This document shows, piece by piece, positions 40,828-48,781 of a stretch of DNA of 64,000 nucleotides. The notes below the pieces were generated by a model. It had not been told where the DNA came from. It searched no databases and saw only the letters and a list, made by a program, of their open reading frames with translations. Made by a program: the position numbers and the translations under genes. The stretch is from JBBDWR01 sp040902745. Its GTDB lineage: Bacteria; Actinomycetota; UBA4738; HRBIN12. The stretch is taken from positions 256,574-320,573 of the forward strand of contig JBBDWR010000013.1 in the NCBI GenBank assembly GCA_040902745.1. The letters are read 5' to 3'. How positions within the stretch are numbered: the first letter of the stretch is position 1; the number at the start of each line of letters is the position of its first letter.

Positions 40828-42267
40828 ATGGGAGCGGAGAGTCCCAAAGAAGAGTGCGGTCTCTTCGGGGTGTGGGCCCCGGGAGAGGACGTGGCCCGCC
40901 TCGCCTACTTCGGTCTCTTCGCCCAACAACACCGTGGGCAGGAAAGCGCCGGGATCGCGGTCTCCGACGGCCACAACATCCTCGTCTACAAGGAACTCGG
41001 ACTCGTCTCCCAGGTCTTCAACGAGGCCACCCTGTCCACCCTGCAGGGCGACCTCGGGATCGGTCACACCCGGTACTCCACCACGGGATCGACGACCTGG
41101 GAGAACGCGCAGCCGGCCTTCAAGACGGACGGGACGCACACGCTCGCGCTCGGACACAACGGCAACCTCGTGAATACCGCCGAGCTCGCCGAGCGCGTCG
41201 GCAAGAAGTCGGCGGCGAGCACCGACTCCGACCTGGTGGCGACGTTGCTCGCCCGGCGGATGAACGGCGGGGGCCTCGGTGACGCGGCGATGGAAGTGCT
41301 GCCGTCCCTCCAGGGAGCGTTCTCGTTCGTGCTGATGGACGAGCGCAGCATCTACGCCGCTCGTGACCCCTACGGGGTTCGCCCGCTTTCGATCGGACGG
41401 CTGCCCAACGGCTTCTGCGTCGCTTCGGAGACCTGCGCGCTCGATATCGTCGGGGCGACCCTGGTGCGCGACGTCGAACCGGGCGAGTTGGTTCGGATCG
41501 ACGATCGGGGCATCCACTCCGAGCGGTTCGCGACGTCGCCGCGCAAGGCGTTGTGCGTGTTCGAGTTCGTGTACCTCGCTCGTCCCGACTCCCGCCTCGA
41601 GGACACCACGGTGCTCGAAGCGCGCAGGGAGATGGGTCGCAGACTCGCGGCCGAATCGCCCGCCGATGCCGATCTGGTGATCCCGGTACCCGACACGGGC
41701 CACGCGGCCGCCCAGGGCTACGCGGAGGTCGCCGGCATCCCGTACGGCGAGGGACTGATGAAGAACCGCTACGTCGGTCGGACGTTCATCCAGCCGTCGC
41801 AGTCGCTGCGGGAGCGCGGCGTCAAACTCAAGCTCAACGTCATGCCGGACGCGGTTCGGGGCAAGCGGCTCGTGGTCGTCGACGATTCGATCGTCCGCGG
41901 CACGACGACCCGCCAGATCGTGCAGGCGCTGCGCGAGGCCGGCGCCACCGAGATCCACACGCGCATCACCTGCCCGCCGATCAAGTGGCCCTGCTTCTAC
42001 GGGATCGACTTTTCCACGCGTCAGGAGCTTGTCGCGTCCGATCTCGACGTGGACGAGATCCGCGCGTTCGTCGGGGCGGACTCGCTGGGATACCTCTCAC
42101 TCGAGGGCATGGTGGAGGCCGCGGGTGGCACTAAGGACGACTTCTGTCGGGCGTGCTTCGACGGCCAGTACCCGATCCCGATCCCCGAGGGCGCCGGGAA
42201 GTTTCTGCTCGAAGAGCAGCTCTCCCTCCCGGCCGACTCCGAGCCGGTCGACCTCTCCGCCGAGTGA
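40828..42267 (+). CDS. purF: Amidophosphoribosyltransferase
   Basis: PurF is the committed step of purine synthesis: PRPP plus glutamine to phosphoribosylamine. The 479-residue protein begins MGAESPKEECGLFGVWAPG. The Cys of ECGLFG (residue 10) becomes the N-terminal nucleophile after propeptide removal, typical of the Gram-positive, Fe-S containing type. The PRPP site is VVVDDSIVRGTTT. Cysteines for the 4Fe-4S cluster lie in TCPPIKWPCFYGID and DDFCRACFDG. It is followed by purM and lies 4.3 kb from the end of the first purine block. Confidence 0.96.
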   Translation: MGAESPKEECGLFGVWAPGEDVARLAYFGLFAQQHRGQESAGIAVSDGHNILVYKELGLVSQVFNEATLSTLQGDLGIGHTRYSTTGSTTWENAQPAFKTDGTHTLALGHNGNLVNTAELAERVGKKSAASTDSDLVATLLARRMNGGGLGDAAMEVLPSLQGAFSFVLMDERSIYAARDPYGVRPLSIGRLPNGFCVASETCALDIVGATLVRDVEPGELVRIDDRGIHSERFATSPRKALCVFEFVYLARPDSRLEDTTVLEARREMGRRLAAESPADADLVIPVPDTGHAAAQGYAEVAGIPYGEGLMKNRYVGRTFIQPSQSLRERGVKLKLNVMPDAVRGKRLVVVDDSIVRGTTTRQIVQALREAGATEIHTRITCPPIKWPCFYGIDFSTRQELVASDLDVDEIRAFVGADSLGYLSLEGMVEAAGGTKDDFCRACFDGQYPIPIPEGAGKFLLEEQLSLPADSEPVDLSAE

Positions 42268-42307
42268 GGCGGCAGCCCGTGATGCTCGAGCGGCTCAGGA
42301 GTCGCAC

Positions 42308-43336
42308 ATGAGCGACGCGTACGCGAGGGCCGGCGTCGACCTCGAAGCCGGAGCCAAGGCCGTGCAGCTGATCGGGGACCTCGCGCGCGGAGCGAGACGC
42401 CCGGAGATGCGCGACGACGTCGGCGGTTTCGCGGGGTTGATCGACCTGGGCGACGGTCGTCTGCTGGCCGCCGGAACCGACGGGGTGGGGACCAAGCTCG
42501 AGATCGCCCGCCAGGCCGGCCGGCTCGACACGGTCGGGATCGACCTGGTGGCGATGTGCGCCGACGACGTGGTGTGCACCGGCGCCGAGCCACTGCTGTT
42601 CTTGGACTACCTCGCGATCGGCACCGTCGTCCCCGAACGGGTCGCCGAGATCGTCGCCGGCGTCGCGGAGGGGTGTCGTCGCGCCGGGTGCGCGCTGCTC
42701 GGTGGGGAGACGGCTGAGCATCCCGGCACGATGCCCGACGACGCGTTCGATCTGGCCGGGTTCTGCGTCGGACTAGTTGGCGCGGACGATCTGCTGGGGT
42801 CGGATCGCGTCAAGGAGGGCGACGTCCTGGTGGGGCTGGCGTCCAGCGGCCTGCACGCGAACGGCTATTCCCTCGTACGCACGGCGATGCTCGGATCGGG
42901 GACCTTCTTGCTCGACGAGACTCCCGAGGGACTCGACCGCCCGCTCGTCGACGAACTTCTGGAACCCACGGCGATCTACGCGCCGCACGTCCTGGAGCTC
43001 ACTCGGCAACGCATCGTGCACGCCGCGGCGCATATCACTGGTGGGGGCATCCCCGAGAACCTTCCACGGGTGTTGCCCGAAGGACTGGGCGCCGAGCTCG
43101 ACGAGTCGGCATGGCCCGCACTTCCGATCTTCGATCTCGTGCGGCGAGCGGCAGGCGCCACCGACGAAGACATGCGCGCGACCTTCAACATGGGGATCGG
43201 GATGATCCTCGTGGTCTCCGGATCCGACGCCATCCGCGTCTTGGACGCTGCGAGGGGCAAGGCCATGCCCGCCTACGAGATCGGACGAGTGGTCACGGGC
43301 GAGGGCGTCCGCTATGTCACGGCCCGCAGCACGTAG
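42308..43336 (+). CDS. purM: Phosphoribosylformylglycinamidine cyclo-ligase (AIR synthetase)
   Basis: PurM closes the imidazole ring, giving AIR from FGAM with ATP. The 342-residue protein has DLARGARRPEMRDDVGGFAG, LLAAGTDGVGTKLEIA, GIDLVAMCADDVVCTGAEPL, GETAEHPGTM and ITGGGIPENLPR, all typical of the family. ATG 42308 has a moderate GGCTCAGGAG site. It follows purF after 40 nt, so a purFM pair is likely, with purH and purN not seen in the window. Confidence 0.96.
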   Translation: MSDAYARAGVDLEAGAKAVQLIGDLARGARRPEMRDDVGGFAGLIDLGDGRLLAAGTDGVGTKLEIARQAGRLDTVGIDLVAMCADDVVCTGAEPLLFLDYLAIGTVVPERVAEIVAGVAEGCRRAGCALLGGETAEHPGTMPDDAFDLAGFCVGLVGADDLLGSDRVKEGDVLVGLASSGLHANGYSLVRTAMLGSGTFLLDETPEGLDRPLVDELLEPTAIYAPHVLELTRQRIVHAAAHITGGGIPENLPRVLPEGLGAELDESAWPALPIFDLVRRAAGATDEDMRATFNMGIGMILVVSGSDAIRVLDAARGKAMPAYEIGRVVTGEGVRYVTARST

Positions 43337-43599
43337 TTCGTCGGACTAGTCCCGGGCGTTGGCACCACTCTCGGCGAGCATCCTCTCTTCCCTCGTCGTC
43401 GAGATCCGACCACCGTTGCCCCGCAACGCTTCGAATGGTGATCGCAGGGACACCGCAGCGGAGCATCGGAAGCGATACCGCCCAGAGTGGGTAGTCACCC
43501 AATCACCCGTGCACTTGGTCGAAAGTCGGGGGTAGCGGCGCCGGACACGCAGCGAAACCGTCCGGACGGCCGATTATCCGGCGCGCCCCAGCGGCCGTT

Positions 43600-43605
43600 G
43601 ATAGT
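43600..43605 (+). promoter_or_regulatory. Putative -10 element for the stand-alone receiver gene
   Basis: GATAGT lies 6 nt before the ATG at 43612, in the 275-bp gap after purM. It resembles TANNNT in five of the positions that matter and suggests a leaderless message. The rest of the gap shows no gene. Confidence 0.3.
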
Positions 43606-43611
43606 AGGGAG

Positions 43612-44001
43612 ATGGAATCGACGTCGCAGATCACCCATAGCGTTCTCGTCGTGGACGACGAACCTCAAGTCGTCTGGGTGCTCCAATTCTCCCTCGAGGC
43701 CGAGGGATACATCACATTCTCGGCTCGCGACGGCAAAGCGGCGATGAGCGCGATCGCCGAGAACCATCCGCAGCTGCTGGTGCTGGACATCATGATGCCC
43801 ACGATGGACGGCTGGAGCGTGCTCGAAGAGCTGCGTCAGCTGCCGGAGGACGAGCGCCCCCGCGTCGTGGTGGTGTCCGCGCTGTCGAGTCTGCGCGATC
43901 GCGCGAAGGCCGCGGAACTCGGGGCCGATGCGTTCGTTCCCAAGCCCTTCAACGTCGACGACCTGATCGGCGTGCTGCACGAGCTAGAACAGGCAAGCTG
44001 A
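43612..44001 (+). CDS. Single-domain response regulator (CheY-like receiver)
   Basis: A 129-residue receiver. It has the acidic pair in VLVVDDEPQVVWVL, phospho-acceptor Asp in LLVLDIMMPTMDGW, a switch Ser in VVVSALSS and lysine in DAFVPKPFNVDDL. There is no output domain. Such stand-alone receivers often follow a kinase in an orphan pathway; none is adjacent. The start is supported by the -10-like GATAGT just upstream. It is convergent with the Kal-like gene, with 6 nt between. Confidence 0.9.
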   Translation: MESTSQITHSVLVVDDEPQVVWVLQFSLEAEGYITFSARDGKAAMSAIAENHPQLLVLDIMMPTMDGWSVLEELRQLPEDERPRVVVVSALSSLRDRAKAAELGADAFVPKPFNVDDLIGVLHELEQAS

Positions 44002-44007
44002 CCTTGC

Positions 44008-44412
44008 TCAGTGCGGGAAGCGCTGATGCTCCTTCGGAACCACCGTCGTTCCGACCGCCTTGCAGGTGAGCACCGGGTCGGTGAGCATCTCGGCTGCGGA
44101 CCCGGAGACGTCGGGGAGCGCCTGTGCGACCTTCCAGACCTCGAACTCACACGTGCGGCTCGTCGTCCCGACCTTGACGATGCGGCCCTTCGCCTCGATG
44201 AAGTCACCGGCGTAGAGCGGCGCGAGGAACTCCACCGAGTCGTACGCGCGGAACAGACCTTCGTCCCCGTCGAACTTGATCGCCAGCTCCGTGATCAGGT
44301 CGCCGATCAGCTTGAGCTGGGTAGCGCCCGCGACGAGATTGCCGCCGTAGTGCGCGTCCTCCTGGCCCAGGCGCAGGCGGATCAGGGCGGTGGGCAGTTC
44401 CTGCTCGGACAT
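44008..44412 (-). CDS. kal: 3-aminobutyryl-CoA ammonia-lyase-like protein (Kal)
   Basis: A 134-residue hotdog-fold protein. It reads [72 protein letters not shown] and ends [13 protein letters not shown]. These match Kal of lysine fermentation ([36 protein letters not shown]), which removes ammonia from 3-aminobutyryl-CoA to give crotonyl-CoA. ATG 44412 follows GGAAGGACC. No kamA, kamDE, kdd or kce is in the window, so only this step is present here. A thioesterase-like role in another pathway cannot be ruled out. Confidence 0.75.
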   Translation of the reverse strand: MSEQELPTALIRLRLGQEDAHYGGNLVAGATQLKLIGDLITELAIKFDGDEGLFRAYDSVEFLAPLYAGDFIEAKGRIVKVGTTSRTCEFEVWKVAQALPDVSGSAAEMLTDPVLTCKAVGTTVVPKEHQRFPH

Positions 44413-44450
44413 GTTCGGGTCCTTCCGGTTCGGTCGCGGTCTCGTCTGGC

Positions 44451-44672
44451 TCACGGAGCGGCCGGTACAACCTTGCCGAACCGCACGCCTCGGCGCGGCA
44501 CGTGCGCAAGCTCACCCGACTTCGTGGACACGACGTAGGTTTCCGCGCCCTCGTCGTAGTACTCGAGCTTGCCGACCACCTCGGTGATGTAGCCGTTCGG
44601 CAGCTCGTATTGGAACGACACGCGCTGTCCGACGTGCTGGGGCGTGACCTGGTTCCGCTCGTTCGGCTCCAT
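44451..44672 (-). CDS. Small beta-barrel protein, similar to the N-terminal domain of some actinobacterial acetyltransferases
   Basis: A 73-residue protein. It reads [24 protein letters not shown], then [26 protein letters not shown]. The spacing of beta strands and the ending [13 protein letters not shown] resembles a short SH3-like domain found in front of GNAT acetyltransferases in actinobacteria, but no GNAT part follows. Function unknown. It lies upstream of kal on the same strand with 38 nt between, so they may be cotranscribed. Confidence 0.55.
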   Translation of the reverse strand: MEPNERNQVTPQHVGQRVSFQYELPNGYITEVVGKLEYYDEGAETYVVSTKSGELAHVPRRGVRFGKVVPAAP

Positions 44673-44711
44673 GGCGCCGGGAGCTTACCCGACGCCGGTG
44701 GACCGGGTTGA

Positions 44712-45629
44712 TCAGCGGGTGACGCGAGCGATGCGTCCGGGCTGCGGCTCGGGGAAGTCGTCTGGGTGACCGGCCCAGGCCGCGATCTCGAGGCCCTCCA
44801 CGAGGCGAGGACCGGGGCGGGAGAAGTACGAAGTTGCGTCGGTGGCGTACACCGCGCCCTCTCGTGCAGCGTTGGTGTCCGCGAAGTCGGGGTTGTCGAA
44901 GAGCCGGGGCGCTTCGTCCTGTGCCTCCTCCAGGTAGTAACCGCACGGCATGAACAAGACGATCTCCGGCATCGCGTCCGAGATCTCGCGCCAGGTGAGT
45001 TCCTTGGAACGCTCACCCTTGCCGTTGAGCAGGTTCGTGCCGCCGGCGAGCTCGACCATCTCCGGGATCCAGTGTCCGCCCACCATCGGCGGCTCCGACC
45101 ACTCCAGGGCGAACATCCGCACCGTCGGCAGCCGCAACGCGCGGCGCTTGACCGCTTCGATCCGCTCGCGGAGTCCCTCGGTCAACTCCTTCGCGCGCTC
45201 TTCGCGGTCCAACGCAGCGCCGACCGCCTCGATCTGCTCCAGTACCTCCGCCAGTTCGTGGGGATCCAGGGAGATCACCTTGGTGTCGGGCAGGCCGAGT
45301 TCGTCCAGCGCCCGTTGGACCTGGCCGCTCGGCACCGCACACACCCTGCACAGGTCCTGGGTGAGGATCACGTCGGGTTGCTCGCGAGCGAGCAGGTCCC
45401 GATCGAGGATGTAGAGGGGTTGTTTGGCCGCCATCCGCTCGCGAACGGCCGCGTCGACCTGGCCGGGGCCAAGCGGACGGTCTTGGGGCAGAGCCGTGCG
45501 CGAGACGACGGGTTTGGTCGTCGCATCGGCCGGGAAGTCGCATTCGTCGGTGACGCCGATCAGGTCTTCGCCGAGCCCGAGCGCGTACACGATCTCGGTC
45601 GCCGACGGCAGTAGGGAGACGATCTTCAC
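44712..45629 (-). CDS. Cobalamin/Fe-type substrate-binding domain protein without signal peptide (BtuF-like)
   Basis: A 305-residue helical-backbone metal/vitamin-B12 binding domain. It starts VKIVSLLPSATEIVYALGLGEDLIGVTDECD, split by sense at residue 20, as in BtuF-type proteins, with LAREQPDVILTQDLCRVC (two Cys) and TWREISDAMPEIVLFMPCGYYL. No signal peptide or lipobox is present, so it is probably cytoplasmic; related archaeal and actinobacterial proteins are annotated as cobalamin-binding proteins. It starts GTG and its start overlaps the stop of the E1 beta gene by 4 nt (GTGA), so it belongs to that operon. Confidence 0.8.
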   Translation of the reverse strand: MKIVSLLPSATEIVYALGLGEDLIGVTDECDFPADATTKPVVSRTALPQDRPLGPGQVDAAVRERMAAKQPLYILDRDLLAREQPDVILTQDLCRVCAVPSGQVQRALDELGLPDTKVISLDPHELAEVLEQIEAVGAALDREERAKELTEGLRERIEAVKRRALRLPTVRMFALEWSEPPMVGGHWIPEMVELAGGTNLLNGKGERSKELTWREISDAMPEIVLFMPCGYYLEEAQDEAPRLFDNPDFADTNAAREGAVYATDATSYFSRPGPRLVEGLEIAAWAGHPDDFPEPQPGRIARVTR

Positions 45630-46597
45630 GCGAGGGTCCTTCCCACGGCGGCGCAGATCCTGTCGACGCTCGGGAGCCACCGCGCTTCGAGCGTTCCCGG
45701 AGGATACGGGGTGTCGTGCCCGGTGACCCGCTCGACCGGCGCCTTCAGGTCGTTCCACGCGTGCTCCATCGCGAGCGCGGCGACCTCCGCGCCCACCCCC
45801 ATCGAACGCGGAGCCTCGTGGACCACGACGAGTCGCCCCGTGGTCGTGACCGCGTGCGCGATCGCATCGACGTCCAGTGGCGCCAGGCTGCGAAGGTCGA
45901 GCACGTGCGCCTGGATGCCTCGCTCCGCGAGCCGGTCGGCCGCCTCCAGAGCGCGCTGGGTCATCGCCCCGTAGGTCGCGATCGCGACGTCGGCCCCCGC
46001 GCGCAACTCACGGGCCCGTCCGATGCCCGCGCCGGCCACGGTCAGCTCGCCCGACTCGCTCGAGCGGTAGCGCGCCTTGGGTTCGAGGACAACCACGGGA
46101 TCGGGATCGTCGATCGCGAGCCGTAGCAAGCGGTACGCGTCGAGTGCCGAAGACGGAACCACCACCTTCAGCCCCGGAGTGCTCGCGTAGATCGTCTCCG
46201 GGCTCTCGCCGTGGTGCTCCTTGCCCCCCAGGCCGCCGAACGCGGGCATCCGAAGCACGATCGGCATGTCGCAGACTCCCCGCGTGCGATTGCGGTACTT
46301 CGCGACGTGTGACAGCACCTGCTCCAGCGCCGGGTACGCGAATCCGTCGAACTGCAACTCGACGACCGGCCGGTAGCCACGCATCGCGAGCCCGATCGCG
46401 GCGCCCACGAACCCCGCCTCGCTGATCGGAACGTCGAACACGCGCTCGGAGCCGAACTCGGTCTGCAGTCCCGCGGTGACTCCGAAGATCCCTCCCGCGC
46501 GCCCGACGTCCTCGCCGTAGACCAGGACCTTCGGGTCGTCCGCGAGCGAGTCGCGCAGGGCCGCATTGAGTGCGCCGGCCATCGTGACCTCAGGCAT
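45626..46597 (-). CDS. 2-oxoacid dehydrogenase E1 component, beta subunit
   Basis: A 323-residue transketolase-like E1 beta (pyruvate, branched-chain 2-oxoacid or acetoin type). It reads MAGALNAALRDSLADDPKVLVYGEDVGR and GIFGVTAGLQTEFG, then FDVPISEAGFVGAAIGLAMRGYRPVVELQF and MPAFGGLGGKEHHGESPE. HVLDLRSLAPLD and VVVHEAPRSMGVGAEVAAL follow. It needs the alpha subunit, encoded just upstream on the same strand, with an 8-nt overlap. The ATG at 46597 has GGGGAGACG before it. No E2 (dihydrolipoyl acyltransferase) is in the window, so the substrate is not decided. Confidence 0.93.
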   Translation of the reverse strand: MPEVTMAGALNAALRDSLADDPKVLVYGEDVGRAGGIFGVTAGLQTEFGSERVFDVPISEAGFVGAAIGLAMRGYRPVVELQFDGFAYPALEQVLSHVAKYRNRTRGVCDMPIVLRMPAFGGLGGKEHHGESPETIYASTPGLKVVVPSSALDAYRLLRLAIDDPDPVVVLEPKARYRSSESGELTVAGAGIGRARELRAGADVAIATYGAMTQRALEAADRLAERGIQAHVLDLRSLAPLDVDAIAHAVTTTGRLVVVHEAPRSMGVGAEVAALAMEHAWNDLKAPVERVTGHDTPYPPGTLEARWLPSVDRICAAVGRTLA

Positions 46598-47663
46598 CGC
46601 CCGTCTCCCCGAGGACTTGAGAACGGTGCGCCTCGAAGGTCGCCGGCGGGTCGCCGTAGACGGATGCGAACAACTCGTCGGTCGAAGGAGCGGGCGTGGC
46701 AACGATCGCCTCGCGGACCTGGCCCGCGACCAGCTCGGCCTCGCGTTCACACGCGATCACGAACCCCTCGTCGGCGATGCGCTCGTTCAGCAAGAAGGTC
46801 CGGTAGCGGGCGATCGGGTCCAGCTCCCGCGCCCGTTCGACCTCTCGCGGATCGCGGTACCGACCGGCGTCGTCGTTCGTGGAGTGCGGCCCGATGCGGT
46901 AGGTCATCGCCTCGATCAGCGTCGGTCCGCCCCCGCTGCGGGCGCGCCGGATGGCGGCGGTCGTGACGTGATGCACGGCGAGAACGTCGTTGCCGTCTAC
47001 GCGGACCCCGGGGAACCCGTAGCCCTCGGCGCGGGCCCAGATCTCACCGGCCGTTTGTTCTTCGAGCGGGGTCGTGATCGCCCAGCGGTTGTTCTGACAG
47101 AAGATCACCAGCGGCGCGTTCCACACGCCGGCGAGGTTCGCGGCCTCGTGGAAGTCGCCCTCGGACGTTGCTCCGTCGCCGATGCAGCCGAGCGCCACGG
47201 CGTCGACACCGTCGAGCTTGGCTCCGAGGGCCCAGCCCACGGCGTGGGGGAGCTGGGTGCCGGTCGGCACGCAGATCGGCGCGAATCCGGACACGATCGG
47301 GTCGTACGGAGCTCCGTGCCACGTCCCTCGGTGGTAGCGCAGGTACGCGACGGGGTCGACGCCTCGCACGAGCGCCATCGCAAGCTCGCGGAACGTCGGG
47401 AACACGATGTCGTCGGTATCGAGCGCGTACGCCGCGCCGACCTGCGCGGCCTCTTGCCCTTCGAATCCGGGATAGGTGATCAGCTCGCCTTCGTGTGCGA
47501 GAGCCACACACTCGATGTCGAGCCGCCGGGCGATGACCATCCAGCGGAACAGGGCGTGGAGGTCGGCTTCGGGGAGCCCCACGTCGACGTCCCCTGCGCG
47601 CGTGCCGTCTGGCGCGACCAGGCGCAACGGCGTTGATGCTTCCGGCTCGTGAACGTTGCGCAC
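46590..47663 (-). CDS. 2-oxoacid dehydrogenase E1 component, alpha subunit
   Basis: A 357-residue thiamine-diphosphate enzyme subunit. TPP and Mg2+ binding is in GCIGDGATSEGDFHEAANLAG, with the GDG...N pattern ending in FCQNNRWAIT. Other conserved stretches are EGQEAAQVGAAYAL and MTYRIGPHSTNDDAGRYR, the phosphorylation-loop region in mammalian homologues. The similarity fits bacterial branched-chain (BkdA1) and pyruvate types; branched-chain is the better guess. GTG 47663 is chosen with AAGGGG upstream. It is divergent from the 47733 gene. Confidence 0.92.
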   Translation of the reverse strand: MRNVHEPEASTPLRLVAPDGTRAGDVDVGLPEADLHALFRWMVIARRLDIECVALAHEGELITYPGFEGQEAAQVGAAYALDTDDIVFPTFRELAMALVRGVDPVAYLRYHRGTWHGAPYDPIVSGFAPICVPTGTQLPHAVGWALGAKLDGVDAVALGCIGDGATSEGDFHEAANLAGVWNAPLVIFCQNNRWAITTPLEEQTAGEIWARAEGYGFPGVRVDGNDVLAVHHVTTAAIRRARSGGGPTLIEAMTYRIGPHSTNDDAGRYRDPREVERARELDPIARYRTFLLNERIADEGFVIACEREAELVAGQVREAIVATPAPSTDELFASVYGDPPATFEAHRSQVLGETGDA

Positions 47664-47716
47664 CAACTGCTCGGCCCCTTGACTGCTGCGGTGGCGAGAG
47701 CATACCCACGCCCCGG

Positions 47717-47722
47717 TAGACT
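47717..47722 (+). promoter_or_regulatory. Putative -10 element for the unknown gene at 47733
   Basis: TAGACT lies 10 nt before the ATG at 47733. An earlier ATG at 47724 would lie only 1 nt after it, which argues for the second ATG as the start. Confidence 0.4.
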
Positions 47723-47732
47723 GATGCACACG

Positions 47733-48539
47733 ATGGTGCCCACCGCCTACCTCCGCGCGTTCCAGCCGCTCGAAACCTTTCGACCCGAGGAACGCCGACG
47801 GTGGGAGCACTACATCGAACACGGTGGCCGACCCGGTGGGGTCGGAACGCGTTATGTCCAGCGAGTCACCACCGGGCGCTTGGGGATCATCGCACCCGCC
47901 GATGGCGATCACGCGGACATCCGAGTGGTTGACGGGCAGCACTACGTCTGTCCGTGGCGAACGCGGTTGCGCGTGCTGGCCGGACTGCTGAGCTTCCGTG
48001 AGACCAAGCCGATCGAGTTGGCCGATCAGTTCGTTCCCGCGTCCGAGGCGAAAAAGGCGTCCAAGGAACTCGCGCGCATGCGTCGGCGCGATCCCGACGC
48101 GATCTCGTTCATCCACGAGAGTCCGTGGCACGTGCCGGTGCGGTGGTTCCTGCTCTTCGACGACGAGGAGAAGCGCCTGATCCAACGCCCCGATCACGGT
48201 TGGCGGCTGACCTATCTGACGCATCAACGCAAGGCGGTGCGTCGCGCCGAATACGCCTACCCCGCGCTGCGACAAGCCGATCTGACCCCGATCGCCGAGA
48301 ACGTCCTCGAGCTGCACGAGTGGTTGTCCCAGTTCGACCCTCGAGCGCTGCTGGAACTGGACTACGACGGCCTCTGCGATCTGATGACCTGGGACGAGCT
48401 CGACGACGATCGCAGCGCGCGCGAGATCCGCGAGGCGATGAACGCGCTGTCGGCGGGGGAGTACCCACGCGCCGCCGATCAATACCAGGGTGTGCTGGGC
48501 AAGTGGGCCGAGGTCCGCAGCCGCGAACAGTTCAACTAG
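47733..48539 (+). CDS. Conserved protein of unknown function, 268 residues
   Basis: A soluble, basic, His- and Trp-rich protein. It begins MVPTAYLRAFQPLETFRPEER, with WEHYIEHGG and a domain of GTRYVQRVTTGRLGII and HYVCPWRTRLRVLAGLLSF. Later it reads ESPWHVPVRWFLLFDDEEK, RRAEYAYPALRQAD and ends GKWAEVRSREQFN. No catalytic motif can be named; similar proteins occur in many actinobacteria as hypothetical. Its start is chosen from the TAGACT element. It ends 7 nt before the tRNA-Phe 3' end. Confidence 0.7.
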   Translation: MVPTAYLRAFQPLETFRPEERRRWEHYIEHGGRPGGVGTRYVQRVTTGRLGIIAPADGDHADIRVVDGQHYVCPWRTRLRVLAGLLSFRETKPIELADQFVPASEAKKASKELARMRRRDPDAISFIHESPWHVPVRWFLLFDDEEKRLIQRPDHGWRLTYLTHQRKAVRRAEYAYPALRQADLTPIAENVLELHEWLSQFDPRALLELDYDGLCDLMTWDELDDDRSAREIREAMNALSAGEYPRAADQYQGVLGKWAEVRSREQFN

Positions 48540-48545
48540 GAGCGG

Positions 48546-48618
48546 TGGCCAGGGGCAGAATCGAACTGCCGACACCGCGGTTTTCAGCCGCGTGCTCTGC
48601 CAACTGAGCTACCTGGCC
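48546..48618 (-). tRNA. tRNA-Phe (anticodon GAA)
   Basis: On the minus strand the acceptor stem GGCCAGG/CCTGGCC is perfect. The D-arm has AGCTCAGTTGGCAGAGC, and the anticodon arm GCGGCTGAAAACCGC gives GAA, reading Phe codons TTC/TTT. The T-arm is GTCGGCAGTTCGATTCTGCC. CCA is not fully encoded (ACCG follows). The accessory region begins on its 5' side, so the classical 3'-end integration does not apply. Confidence 0.96.
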
Positions 48619-48781
48619 CGGGCCGGTTGAAAACCTGGCAGAAATCAAAGCCAGGCTTGGTTCCGGGGCTCCTGATACTAGCGATTCGAGCAGAGTTGGT
48701 CCCGGTAACGCCGCCTTCGTTGCGATTCGCGCTCTCCACGCAGGCTGAATCCCTGGCGGGCTGTGCCGGGAGTTGGGAAAG
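48619..48781. other. Junction between the core region and the accessory region
   Basis: 163 bp without a gene, containing the hairpin at 48634. The composition starts to change here. I did not find a repeat of the tRNA end elsewhere in the window. Confidence 0.5.
48634..48655 (-). terminator. Possible hairpin downstream of the transposase-like gene
   Basis: CCTGGC (48634-48639) and GCCAGG (48650-48655) form a 6-bp perfect stem around a 10-nt A-rich loop. No U-run follows clearly. It lies between the tRNA-Phe 5' end and the last gene of the recombinase pair on the minus strand, where transcription would need to stop. Weak evidence. Confidence 0.3.

Noticed and set aside
48546..48781. tRNA-Phe as the attachment site of the accessory island
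   Set aside because: Integrases usually use the tRNA 3' end, which here faces the core genome. I found no second copy of a tRNA segment in the window, and the recombinase-like protein lacks its tyrosine.
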